From NCBI RefSeq assembly GCF_009870125.1, contig NC_046681.1, positions 2,976,001 through 3,040,000 on the forward strand: DNA of 64,000 nucleotides. Reading direction: 5' to 3'. The translations under genes were made by a program, and so were the position numbers. Below the pieces are notes generated by a model. The model ran no database searches. It was given only the letters and a program-made list of their open reading frames with translations, and had not been told where the DNA came from. The stretch comes from Drosophila pseudoobscura. Lineage: Eukaryota; Arthropoda; Insecta; Diptera; Drosophilidae. Positions 1 through 11,880 of the stretch are shown piece after piece (position 1 is the stretch's first letter; each line of letters opens with the position of its first letter).

Positions 1-224
1 CAGACAATAGCCATTAGATTGTCTGCTAGGCCCATATCCACAGTGCTTTGCAGGACGATATTTAAGGCTCAAAGTTCTAATAACCCAGCAAACCAAACGC
101 TCACAAATGATATCGCATACGAGTCAAATGCGAGACTTAACCCGACAAAACGCTCGCATTCGGACTCGCATATGATAGAAATATGATACTTGTGTCGTTC
201 AGTTTGTGGCAGTGAAAGTATCAT

Positions 225-480
225 TTATGATAGCTCGCAAGGGAATCGTTTGCGAGCCTTTTGCGATATCATATATGAGCCTTTTGCGATATCATTTGTG
301 AGCCTTTTGTGATATCAGTTATGAGTCGTTTTTGATATAAAATAATATCAAAAGAAATATTTTTTTCGAGCCCATAGCAGTATCATAAAAGACTCATAAA
401 TGATATCGCAAAAGGCTCTCAAATGATATCGCAAAAGGCTCGCAAACGATGTCGCAAAAGGCTCGCAAGAAATAGTTTTT
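225..480. repeat. Interrupted palindromic array, left end of TIR element
   Basis: A tandem array of GAGCCTTTTGCGATATCAT-like units (about 21 bp) runs from about 235 to 340. After a short AT-rich spacer the same units run in inverted orientation from about 380 to 475. The whole could fold into a long imperfect hairpin. The array lies downstream of the stop codon of the DUF4806-like gene. Similar motifs also occur at 97-180. Confidence 0.8.
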
Positions 481-593
481 GCGAGAGTTTTTTGGTTCCC
501 ATTCCCATTTTGTTCCGTAATAAAAAATATTTTTAATTTGTAATATGAAATGAATTTAATGTATATATGTATGTAATATGTATGAACTATGTA

Positions 594-1532
594 CTAAAAT
601 TTAAGTTTTTTTGCATCACTTTTTTCTAATCCAGCCTTCCGTTCCTGAGCATACTGGAAATGTTTTTGAGTCGTATGGTCAAAATCCTGATCGTCGAGCG
701 CAAACTTCTGTTTAAATGCATCTGTAGAAAATATAAAATATATTTAAAATTGGGGAATTACACAAGCTAAAATAGTAAAACTTACGTCGTAGTGCTAAAG
801 TGGTTCGAAGTCCTCTTACACACTTTTTGGAATCTGTCCCACGCCAGGAGAAAAACTTCGCCACATCATCGCTTATAATCTGTCGCCAGGAGCTCCTTAT
901 AAACTTATCAAACGTTTTTTCATTGATAGCGATTAAGTCCTTGATCTTCAGAAAAAAATGAGATTAATCAAAAGATTAACTCAGAACATTTAAAAATTCT
1001 TACCAAGTTATTAAGAGAATCTTCAAATGATTCAAAGCCTTCTAGACTGGCCAGTGGTGAACGTGGTACTGTCAATTTTACGATGTTAGGCTCTCCGCAC
1101 ACTCGAGCCTTAATTGACGCGACTTCATTACGCAACGAAATAAGTTCCGCCCCCTGTCGATCAACTTTACCAATAATGGTTTCAATTTTTTTGTTGATGT
1201 CCTGCTGGTTTTCGATTATTTTTTTTAGGTGGTTTAATATATCTGAAAATATTTTAAATAAGAATATTGAGCATGAAATTGTTTCATTGTATTACCATAA
1301 TTATTGGACCGATTATTTGGAGCCGTATTAGATATGTCTGAAAATATATTAAAACGAAAGCGTAAGGTAAAGCCGAAGGAAAGTCAATCAAAATGTTACC
1401 TGTTATTTGAGTATTTTCTGCTCCCATTTCCTCAAAATTAAAATTGTTCAATTTAACCTCAAATTCTCCAGTAGCTCTTTGCACGTGTCGAGCCTCTCCG
1501 ATATATGTTCGGCTTTTTCTTTTGTAAGACAT
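594..1532 (-). CDS. DUF4806-like protein, four exons, intact
   Basis: The exons on the minus strand are 1532-1400, 1242-1004, 945-786 and 721-594, with three GT-AG introns of 157, 58 and 64 bp. Phases join cleanly into 219 codons with no internal stop. The protein starts MSYKRKSRTYIG, has a short charged helical stretch (about residues 45-85, with LKKIIENQQDINKKIE), then a C-terminal region of about 90 residues with PRSPLASLEGFESFED, FIRSSWRQIISDDVAKFFSW, RGTDSKKC and RGLRTTLALR. This order (a 'PL..LE..E.FE' motif, then a W-x-G-x-x-x-K-x-C block) resembles DUF4806 of arthropods, a family of unknown function often found in many copies. The assignment is from memory. Two broken relatives in the window (1.93-2.29 kb and 38.59-38.87 kb) share the W-R-G-T-x-x-K-C block and the last-intron position, which supports the exon model. 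Confidence 0.6.
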
Positions 1533-1732
1533 TTTATTTCTTTTATTAATAATGTACTTACCGATTGGCAGAAATTTCTTTTAATTGCGTAAGAGATGGT
1601 AGAGATTTTCAACTTAGCACTGCACAGTTCGACAAAAATAATTGAAATGACGGCGCAGGAACGCTCGCTTTATAAGCACTTGTTTCTAATGCTCGACACA
1701 TGTAAAAAGAGCAGTTTTCTATTGTAAAACTC

Positions 1733-1905
1733 CCGCTAGCGAGCTCGTTTGCGAGCGTTTTGCGACACAAGAAGTAGAGCTCATTTTTGGCTCACTTGCG
1801 AGCTCGTTTGCGAGCGTTTTGCGACACAAAACCATGTCGCTCGTACACAAGCTCGCTAGCGAGCTCGTTTGCGAGCATTTTGCGGAACTCTCGCAAAAGG
1901 CACGT
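1733..1905. repeat. Subterminal array, right end of TIR element
   Basis: Three copies of a GAGCTCGTTTGCGAGC plus TTTTGCG module occur at about 1741, 1811 and 1859, two of them next to CGCTAGCGAG. The core GCTCGCAAACGA is also present in the left array in opposite orientation. The array lies upstream of the gene start (1532), so it may also act as its promoter region; that is inference. Confidence 0.75.
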
Positions 1906-1924
1906 TAGTTGGTTTGCTGGGAAG

Positions 1925-2290
1925 TGGTGCTAAAAGAAAAAACACGAAAAGGTATATTACCTTACCTATCGAAAGTACTTCTAATATCATATTAAAGATC
2001 ATGCAGCACCAGTGCTCTTGCCGTGGCACAGAGGCCAATAAGTGCATTGCAGCTTGCGGCTTAATCCAGCAATCCGTAGTAATATTTTTAAATTAATGCG
2101 TTCATTTAAATATAATAATAATATAATTAGGAAATTAAATTTGTATTTTTATGTTTAATTGTACTATAAAAAATAATAAACGAATAGAATTAACAGTGCG
2201 TCTTTTTTAATATACATATGTACATATGTAACTTTCGGCTCGCAAAAGATATCATAAACGGCTTGCAAAAGTCGGCTTACAAAACCGAGG
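1925..2290 (+). pseudogene. Decayed second DUF4806-type copy with array remnant
   Basis: On the plus strand, 2014-2050 encodes CSCRGTEANKC, matching the CSWRGTEAKKC of the copy at 38.6 kb and the SWRGTDSKKC of the intact gene. The bases after it (ATCCGTAGTAA, then an AT-rich stretch) align with the donor and intron of the 38.6-kb copy. At 2236-2280 there is a GCTCGCAAAAGATATCATAAACGG-type array remnant (core GCTCGCAAAAGATATCAT). It begins immediately outside the right end of the intact element, so the intact element may have inserted into or beside it. The tryptophan of the core block is lost and the 5' part is not recognisable. Confidence 0.55.
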
Positions 2291-3301
2291 CTGTTCTGAC
2301 GATAAACCTCTCTTTACTCAAAATGCAATAAAAGCAATTATGCCAGTCAAATAGAAAATTTATTTATTAATCGTATAAAAATATGTGGGCATGGCAAATT
2401 GTTTTATCTAGCTAATGATTTTCGACGGAATCTCTAAATTGAGCAATATGAACGACTATTCTCTTTCGTTTTTTTTTTGTCCATTTTCGCTAAAACCTCT
2501 TTATACGCAAAATTCAAAAAAAATAAGTGGTTAAAATAAGCCAGTCAATTAGAAAATTGATTTATTAATCGGATTAAATTATGTGGACATGGTTGAAAGT
2601 TCTATATATCTAGTAATATTTCACGGAAGATCAAAAACGAGGAATATGTAAAATATAACTTGAATTCGTCAGTATATTTACGGTATATTTTGAAAATTAG
2701 ACGATATGTTTTGGTATATTTCTGAAGGTCGGATGATGCCCACCACAAAACAAAACAAAACAAAACAAAGAAAATACATTTTATTTAAATGTCATATAAT
2801 ATAGTTTTAGCTACAAGAACATCAGCTGACGGTGAAGGCAGTAGGGTGGTGGCACGCATACTTGAAAGAAAGGGTCAACTCCAGACGTTCACTTCAAAGA
2901 GCGAAAGGCCTACATAATACACATACATACATACATATGTGAGTATTAAGTCGCTCTCACTTTCAAATAAAACTGGCAAAATGGGAAACATCGCTGTAGC
3001 AGTTTCTCTCTGCTGCACCTACTGTCTACGTGGACTTTAACGCCAGTTGATCGTCTACTGCCCCATGGAACGTAGTCTGTGTCGTTAATCTTAAGGTATT
3101 TGTTTATCGCCTTTAACAATAGCGATACTCAGTGAGATTATGTACAAGTATCAAAGGTGAATTTACGGTCCAGGAGGGGGGGTGCTATCTCGCAAAAATG
3201 GTGCACAACAACTACACATATTTATTGTTCGACCTCTCGTCCTAGCCCTTTGTTTGATAGATCTTTTGAGAAGCCCAACGCCGAAATGCGATTTCTGGGC
3301 A
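2291..3301. other. Intergenic, AT-rich, no gene seen
   Basis: This stretch contains a (CAAAA)n tract at about 2745-2770, CATA microsatellite-like sequence near 2925, and GGTATATTT motifs at about 2688-2720 that resemble the fly core-promoter 'motif 6'. The latter may belong to the carnitine acyltransferase starting at 3302. No coding sequence is supported. Confidence 0.5.
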
Positions 3302-5485
3302 ATGGAAAAGTGTTATGGAACTTGGCAAGTGATTATTATAAATTGAATTGAAAATCTATTTCCAATAACTATCATCTCAATGCAATTTCTTACAGACAAA
3401 GAGCTCCATCACACATCAGTCGCCCAATGCGCTTGCCAAGCTGCATCCCGCCAGCTACAGCAGCAGGAAGGAACCCCCCGCACCATCATCAGAGCCTAAG
3501 TCTTCTAAAGCTGCACAGAAACAAAATCTCTTGACTTACCACGTCCTACCGCTTGAAGAGACGTTGAATCGTTTCATTAGCACCGTTGAGCCTCTGCTGA
3601 CCCCTGAAGAACTTAAACTTCAAAAGAAAATCACTGAAGACTTCAAGTATAAAGAGGGCGACAAGTTACAGACACTCTTGGAGGATGTGGGCAGCGCAGA
3701 GAAGAATTGGTTGGCTCATCGCTGGCTTAAGACCGCTTATTTACAATATAGGTCTCCAGTTACTGTCTACGTTAGCCCTGGAATGACTTTTCCAAGGCAA
3801 AAGTTCAAAGATGCGCATGCTGTTGTCGAATACACGTCCAAAGTTATCTTTGGCCTGGGCGAGTTTAACGACATTGTGCATGACGAAAAGATCCCCGTCG
3901 TGAAGATGGGAAAAAATGAGCTGGACAATGGACAGTTTGGCAAAGTATTTGGCACTTGTCGCATCCCAAAACGAATTACAGACGAGCTTGTCTATAACCC
4001 CTGTTCCAACTATGTGGTTGTCATTCACAAGAATCATGTGAGCTAAGCAATGCTGTTGCTGAAATGTTGTTTCACCTTCTTCGATTTCCTCTATCTTGTA
4101 GTTCTACAAAATGCGACTCTACAATAAGGAGGGAAAGCTGATTGCCGCTCGCCTTCTGGCCAGCCAGCTGGAAGAGATTATTACCAAGGAGACAACACCT
4201 GGGGTGCCCTACGGCATTCTGACCACAGACTCGCGGGACAATTGGGCCGAGGCTTACGAGCAATTGTCATCATTTCCAGGAAACAAAGCCACCCTTGACG
4301 CCATCCAAGGGGCTTTGTTCACTGTATCGATAGATGAATGTACCGATCTTCCAGAAAGTGAAGAGACCAACGAACTGATTCTGGGGCTAATCCATGGTGG
4401 TGGCAGTAAGGTGAATAGCGGCAACCGTTGGATGGATAAGACTATTCAATTAGTTGTGAATCCCAATGGAAATGTCGGTTTCACCTACGAGCACTCTCCT
4501 GCTGAGGGCCAGCCCATAGCCATGATGATGGACTATGTGGTGAAGAAGATGTAAGTGGCGAAAAGCATACAAGCATGCATAAACACAAAAATCACCAACG
4601 TATTTTCTTAGGAAGGAGGATCCATCCTTTGGCGAATGCGGTGCTACGGACAACTTCACTCCCGCTGAGAAGCTTAAATTTTGTCCTATTAACGAATGCA
4701 TCGACCAATGGTTGTTCATTGCGAAGCAGAACATTGACAACCTCGCGTATCAACTGCAAATGAAGGTGCTCAAATTTGAAGGCTATGGAAAGGGCTTCAT
4801 CAAGAAACAGCGCCTGGGACCTGACAGCTTTGTGCAAATGGCGTTGCAGCTGGCATTCTTCAAGTAAAACTCGTATGTTTTTCACTGGAACCAAACATAA
4901 TTAAGTATGTGCCTAATTATTTGCAGAATGCACAATGAGCCAGCGGCACAATACGAGTCGGCCCATTTGCGTATATTCGAAGGCGGGCGTACGGAAACCA
5001 TACGGTCGTGTTCCAATGAATCTTTGGCGTTCTGTCTCGCAATGCAGGACGACAAAGCCACGAACAAGGAGCGTGAAGACAAACTACGAGCGGCGGTAAA
5101 CAGCCACCAGGCCTATACGAGGCTAGCTTTACAAGGAAAAGGTGTCGATCGCCATCTGCTCGGGTTGAAACTGATGGCCCAGGAGAACGGCGAGCCCATC
5201 CCGAAGTTCTTCTCTTCGCCGGGAGTCGTCAAGTCTTCGCACTTTCGCATGTCCACTTCGCAGGTGGCCACGATTTATGATGCCTTTATGGGCTATGGAC
5301 CTGCTGTGGATGATGGGTACGCATGCTGCTATAACCCACGTGAACAGGACATCATCTTGGCTATATCTGCCTGGCGCCACTGCCAAACGACAGATCATTT
5401 AAGGTTCGCCAAAATCCTGGGACAGTCCTTCTTGCAAATGAAAGATGTATTAGAGAACTGCGATAAGCCAAGATCCAAATTGTAG
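3302..5485 (+). CDS. CRAT: Carnitine O-acetyltransferase
   Basis: The exons are 3302-3328, 3396-4037, 4102-4550, 4612-4863 and 4927-5485 (642 aa), with introns of 61-67 bp. The first exon was chosen because ATG at 3302 gives MEKCYGTWQ and the only phase-compatible donor (CAA|GTGATT). The enzyme moves acyl groups between CoA and carnitine. Visible family hallmarks are the catalytic-histidine segment FTYEHSPAEGQP, the RTETIRSCS loop, the STS motif in FRMSTSQV and the YGPAVDDGYACCYNP segment near the C-terminus. The protein ends in SKL, a type 1 peroxisomal targeting signal, which suits an enzyme known from both mitochondria and peroxisomes. The acyltransferase family call is secure. Acetyl rather than octanoyl specificity, and the link to fly CRAT (CG12428), are inferred from length and recalled similarity. 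Confidence 0.88.
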
Positions 5486-5764
5486 TGTCTATGCATACAT
5501 ATTTCGGCAAGTTATAACACTTTTGGAGAAAGATCTAAATCCTTGTCTTGGCAAGGCTGGCAAGGCACAACTTTTCACAGCTAAAATATCGGAAATTTTC
5601 AATATAAACGATATACTCTACTATATTTACACTACAAACTGTATATAAATGAATTTAAAAAGTGCCTTTGCAGCTATCGTCTTTCGTACTAAATTTTGAA
5701 GAGAATTTAATACTCTGTGCTGCCATTAAAATACTTAAATATTACTTTAAATACCCAAATATCT

Positions 5765-6212
5765 TGTAAAGAGTTTTATTTGATAGAAGAAGGTCCGTTG
5801 TATTTGAGTTCTGATAAGTGAATGTTTATTGGAATATTTTTGAGTCTTAGCCTAGGGTACAATTGTTCTTATGTTTATCGGAGAGCGGGAGTTCTCCCAT
5901 GCATCTTATGAAGAGAGTACCACTGAGTACCTGAGTCTATATTAATGCATGATCAGCATTAAGTGGATTATTGAAAGAGACCCTTAGCCTCAGTATGAGT
6001 GCGTTGGGGTTCTGCCTGTGTTTTAGGGAAAATATTGATCAGCAGTTTGGGCAGCTAGCTGATCCGCGCTCAAGAGGCAGATCATGTTGCTGTTCAGATG
6101 GAATGTGTAACATAAACAATAGTTGTTTATGTCACTGTGTTTATATACGCGCTTATATAAGAGTTTATATATATAACAGAGTATTACATATGTACATGCG
6201 GGGTTCGCTACA
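5765..6212 (-). repeat. 3' LTR of the fossil gypsy-like element
   Basis: This 448-bp LTR has TG...CA termini on the minus strand. Its first 100 bp (6212 down to 6112) is repeated at 13473 down to 13372, and ATCT flanks the whole element on both outer sides. Confidence 0.85.
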
Positions 6213-9200
6213 CCTCCCTTTTTAAAAAAATAACGTAATATATGAAGTTATTTATAGCAAAAAATGTTTGATAAAATGTATGCCTGTATATATGTATATA
6301 GGTATATAAAATGATTATGTAATAAAAAGTTGTAATCTATCCTTATGTACTTTTTGTTTTTTATCTTTTATATCTGATATTGTAATGTTATCATTATCTC
6401 CTATACCGTCTACTGTATACGGTCCGGTGTATTTGAAATCTAACTTATGACCTGTTTCATTTTTTAATAAAACCTGATCTTCTGTTTTTAACTTGAAATT
6501 GAAGGCTTGATTGTCATTTTTAGTTTTTTGTTTTTGTTTATTTGATTCTAACATTAATCTGTCTCTTTTATAGGCTTGTTCTAACTTAAATTTTTATTCC
6601 TTAGCGTAATCATCTATATTGTATAGGGGGTCTATTCTATCTATACTATTAAAATGTGTTGGCAAGTTTGAAGTCTTATCGAAAATTAACTCATATGGAC
6701 AATAATCATGTGCCATAGAGGGTGTCGTGCTAAAACAATATACGAAGTATTGTAGTCATACATCCCAATCTGTTTTATCGGTTGAGATGTATGAGCGTAT
6801 GAACTCATTGAATGTTCTGTGGCTTCGCTCCACGGTTCCTACGGTTTGGTGATGATGTGCAGTCGATGTTATGTTTTGAATATTTAAGTATTTACATAAA
6901 TTTTCAATTATTGAATTTTTATATTCTGTTCCCATGTCCGTAATGAACGTCTTCATTGGACTGTACTTTAGAATGAAATCTTCAAATATAGCTTTAGCTA
7001 CTGTTTTTGCACTTTTGTTCTATATTGGTATGGCAGCAAGGTATTTTGTTAGGTCACAGATTAAGGTGACTGCATATTCATTTCCTTGTTCTGATTTAGG
7101 AAGTGGACCGATCGTATACACAATTACTCTATCAAAAGCCATGTTTGGTGTTTGTGTTATAGTCATTGGGGTCTTGGTATGTTTAGTCGTTTTGGACATT
7201 TGGCATTTTGGACACTTTCTCACATAATTTGTAATTTGACGTGTCATGTTTTTCCAAAAATAATGCCTTCTTATCTTTGCTAATGTTTTAGCTATACCTG
7301 TATGACCTCCTTGTATTAGATCGTCATGGAATGTAGACAATATCTCTTCTTTTTCTTTATTTTCTTTTATTGTGGTCACCGGCTTGAGTAGCGCTACTCT
7401 TAAATTCTTTAGTATTTTATTGCCCTTATTTTTAAAAGAATCTATTGAAATGTTCTCAAAGATTTCTTCGCTCGGTGCCATTTTAAGTTGGGTGATTTTA
7501 TTTATACCGGCTTCTTTTTCAAGCCTTTGGAAGAATTGACCTAAGTCGAATGTTCCATTGGTATAAAGATCGCTAACTTCAATTCTTACAATTATCTTCT
7601 TTTCATGCTTGAGGAAACATTTAGTCGAAGTTAAATGTAAGGTCACTACTTTTTTAACATCATCATTTTGTATGACGTTGTATATATTAGGCTCTGAAGA
7701 GATCGAATGCTTTTGCAATTCTTTGTTTGGACCTGCGCAGGTTTTTTGTCTACTTTGATTTCTTGTAGTGACTTTCATTACTTTGTTGGTTGTCTGAATA
7801 TTTTTTAGGTCTGTAATGGTTATTCTTGATAACGCATCTGCTATATGATTGTCCTTTCCCTTGAGATACTCCACAGTGAAATCATATAGAGGAAGTCTAG
7901 TCTAGTCTAGTCTCATACGTGTTAGTTTAGATCTGGGGTTAACCATTGAAAATAAATATGTATGTGGCCTGTGGTCAGTTTTGACAGTGAAGTGTTTGCC
8001 ATAAATGTATGGTCGAAAATGATTTATTGCCCAATGTATTGCCGCTAATTCTTGTTCTGTTGTGTTTTTATTACTTTCGCCTTTCTTAAAAGATCTTGAT
8101 GCATACGCTACTGGTAGCTGGGTTCCGTTATAGTTTTGTGTTAGAACACATCCGTTGTTATACAAAATTCTTTGTTAAAATCTGGATATTGCAATGGCTT
8201 CATCAATTGTATTTTTAAATATTCGAATGCTTTCTGGCATTTATCTGTCCATTCGAAGCTAACATTATTTTTACATAATCTTGTTATGTGGCATGAATAA
8301 TCGGAAAATTTTTTAATAAAACGTCTATAATAATTGCAGAATGCAACGAATCGTCTAGCGCTATCTGCGTCCGTTGGGACTGGGTATTTCTCTATGACGT
8401 CATATTTCTTGTCGTCTGGTAAAATACCTTTGTCAGAATGCCTGAGAAGGTTCGATACCTGAAAATGCAATTGTCATCATTCTTTGAAAAGAATTGGGCG
8501 CTATTTTTAAACCGTATGGTAATCGCGTGAAGCGATGGGAGCCATTGCTCGTTGAAAAGGACGTTATATTTCTTGAACTTTCTTCAAGCTCTATTTGATG
8601 AAAGCCTGACATCAGATCTAGACATGAAAAGTATTTGGCTCTACCTAATTGATCAAGAATATCATCTATTCTGGGCAGTGGGAATTTGTCTGATAACACT
8701 TTTTTGTTTATTTGGCGGTAGTCAATCACTAGGCGCCATCTTTTACTATCTGAATTTAGTAATGATTTTTTCGGTACGATTAATAATGGACTGTTATATT
8801 CTGAGACTGAATATTAAAAGACTACTATTTTGTCTTTTATTAGTTTGTCCACTTGTTTTATTGCTTCCTCTTTTTGACTGTGGGGAATATTCTAATTTTT
8901 AATATATACCGGTTCATCATCTTTCACTTTTATCTTTTGTTTATAAAAATTATTAGTTGATATCGATTCGGTTTTTGTTCCGAATATGTCACTGTATTTG
9001 GTGCATAGTTCTGTGAGAATAGTTTTGAAATGTTGGGGAAAATTTTTATTTACTATGTCGTAATCATCTAATGACTCGAATTGGATGGCATCTAGTTTAA
9101 TAAGTGCATTTTTGTTTGTTGTATTTAGGATTCGGACGAAGGTGTTTCGAGAATCTGAAATAGGAAACTCTCTATGTATACTCCATTTTGGATCTCTTGG

Positions 9201-11880
9201 TTTGGTATGACTATGTATTTGGTTGCTGTATTTATAGCAATCTTTCGGAAAACTTCGGAGCGGACTGGTAAAATTGTTAAGTTGTTATGTAGATTGTGTT
9301 GAATTGGAATGTTGATAGGGAAACGAAGATTATTTGGTCTCAGTATGAGCCAATCATTTTCATGTTTTAAGTCTATTTGGCAATTCAATTTTTTCATGAA
9401 GTCTATACCTATTATGGGAAAGTCTGAATCTACTATATGAAAACTATGGGGAACAGCATATTTTCCTGAAAGAAGTTCTATGAATGCTAATCCTTTAGAA
9501 TTGTTGGTGCCTTCACCAATGCCTGATATTTTTGTGATATTGTTGTAATTTAGGTTACGAAATGTGTCTGAACTTTCTTTAAGTAAAGATATGTCTGCAC
9601 CAGTATCAACTAATAATATGTATGTTTTGCGTGTTTTTTCATTTTGTAATGAAACAAATAGATTGAAATTGAGATTTATAGTGTGAACCGCTGTTATGAC
9701 TTTTGTTGTTTTCTCAAGGGTGCCTCCCAGTTTTCCGGCATGGTTTGAACCTGTCGGACATTGTTGGTCTGTTTATTGTTGTTACTGTTATAGGTACTAC
9801 CTTTTTGACGGTTATTTCCTCTATAAGTTCCACATCCCCTTCCGTAGTTGTTGTAGTTATTCTGGCTATTATTTCGGTAATAATTGTTTTTATTATTATA
9901 ATTACCACGACCATTGCCTCTACCGTGATAATAGCCTCTATTATAATTGCCTCTTTGGGAGTACAAAATGGAACTTGCATTTCCCGTCATCTCAGTGCTG
10001 CAATGTATATATGTACTTAGAGACGGCTTCATTCATGGTTCTGAATGTACCTGCCACTAGTATTGTTTTCAACTTGCAATGCTCACAATTTTTGGTCATG
10101 ATGCCAATTGCTTCCTTAATGCTGAAATTATCAGCATGCTCTGGTGGCAATCCCTCATCGATATACGAATATTCGAGTAACTTTCGTAAACTGTCGATTT
10201 TATTGGTAAATTTAGTGGCTGTTTTGCCTTTTTGATAGACATTTGCCATTTTTGCTTTTACAACGTCGGATGTTTCACCGACAATTGTGTCTTGCAATTT
10301 CTTTATTACTGCACTAATCGTTGTCTCGTTTTGAACTTTATAGAGAGTTGAGCCAATTATTTAAGACTTTATTACCTCTATTGCTATGGCTTCATATGAG
10401 CCTTTTGTCATATCAACCAATTTTATTGCCGTTATGAATCTTTGTAAATGGAGTTTTTTTCCATCAAATTCTGGCACTGCATGCGAAATTTCTTTTATAT
10501 ATGTACGCCCTTTGGGCGGCTGATTCATCGGCCATGGTGCTAAGTTTTTGTTCTATTTTAACAGATTTATATACTTAGTTTGTGGCAAGAGTGATTGGTC
10601 AAAAACAGCTAGTTTGGTGTAATCGTTTGGCAATATAAGTTTTAAATTATGTATTTTATTAACGTTTAAAAGGTTACTTTTTAGACGTTCTATTACATCT
10701 CTAATTTGAACTGTATGCAAAGATGTTAGCCTTTTTTGATTATTTAGATGAAGAGTTACTATTTCGTTGTACTTTGCAATGAGGATTTCAGTATGTTTTA
10801 CTATTGTACACGTTGTGATAGGCACACTTTTATTTAAGCATTTGTATGATTTGTCAAATTCGGTTCTATTGTTTGAAATTTTGCTTACTATCTCTTTCCA
10901 TTCCATAGATATTCGGATCTACTTTATTATTATTATTAAGCATTTATTTTCTTTTAAAAAAAATTTTCATTTATATATTTTGGGTGAATCTTTTCTTAAG
11001 ATGCTTGTTATGCATTGTATAAAGTTTAAGAACAAGCACTACCGAAATTAAAATGATTATTATTAATAACTGAGTCCATAGACGTCCTATGTCCTCGATA
11101 TGATCAACAAATTCAACATTATTAACGACATTGGCCGTTGGATTTTCAACTTTAGACTCTGTTTTACCCATGATTAATTATTGGGTTTTTCTTCTAACAT
11201 TTCTTGATAACATTTTGTTCCTACCTAATTGGCGTATGGCTTTATGGGCCAAACTTCTCATCGGGCAATGCAAATATTGCTCAATGGTACATGTTACTTT
11301 GATTTTTTGATTATTTATATATATGTATAAGTAAAACTAAATATTATTATATGCTGCTGTCGTGTTGTCTTCTTTGCGTTTCCTTCGGAGGTGCAAGAGG
11401 CGGATTATATGCCACTCGCACTTTATTCCTGCTGTGGCGCAAGAGGCGGTCCTATGCCTCTCGCACTTTATTCCTGGCCCAGCTTGGCGCTCTGGGCGGG
11501 TCCGTGCTGGTCATCGCACAGGCCCTATGTTGGGCGCTCTTTGCAGCGCTGTCGGTTTTTTCAGGGCTTTGGCACGTTCCAAAGCAGCCGACGTAGTAGA
11601 GCGGGCCTCCGTAATCAGCCGGGCACTTCTTTTTAAATTTTTGGTAGTTCTTTTTTGGGTGGAGGAGATGTTTTAGTTTTGTCGAATATTGATTTGATAC
11701 TTGAGTGAGAGGGGGAGCTCTTTTTCTGTCGTTTTTGGTCTTGTTGCCAAGACTCTATATGATCTATTTTGTTATATATCTCGCTGGCCGTCTCCCAACG
11801 TGGTGGTTCGTTGGTGGCTAGTAATTTTAAAAGTTGGGCTTTTTCTCTTCTTTGTCTTACTTTTATTCCACTGCGTTTTT

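Larger units (their letters stand above)
84..1921 (-). mobile_element. TIR element carrying an intact DUF4806-type gene
   Basis: The two ends are perfect 13-bp inverted repeats: CCCAGCAAACCAA at 84-96 and its reverse complement at 1909-1921. Inside each end lie arrays of short motifs (GCTCGCAAA, TTTTGCGA) in inverted orientation, and between them sits one intact, spliced, minus-strand gene (594-1532). The bases next to both ends are AA; I see no longer target duplication. The layout (inverted termini, subterminal binding-site-like arrays, one internal gene) is that of a cut-and-paste DNA transposon, but the encoded protein is not a transposase I recognise. It could be a non-autonomous element that captured a gene, or an autonomous element of an undescribed type. 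That it is mobile is inference; the termini and arrays are seen directly. Confidence 0.6.

Noticed and set aside
9696-10235. A 179-codon plus-strand frame rich in tyrosine and cysteine
   Set aside because: It is the antisense shadow of the glycine/asparagine-rich gag-like tail of the fossil element.
11351-11676. Overlapping open frames in three frames on the plus strand
   Set aside because: They lie in the leader of the fossil LTR element and have low-complexity, repeat-like content (repeated CTCGCACTTTATTCCTG); no family similarity.
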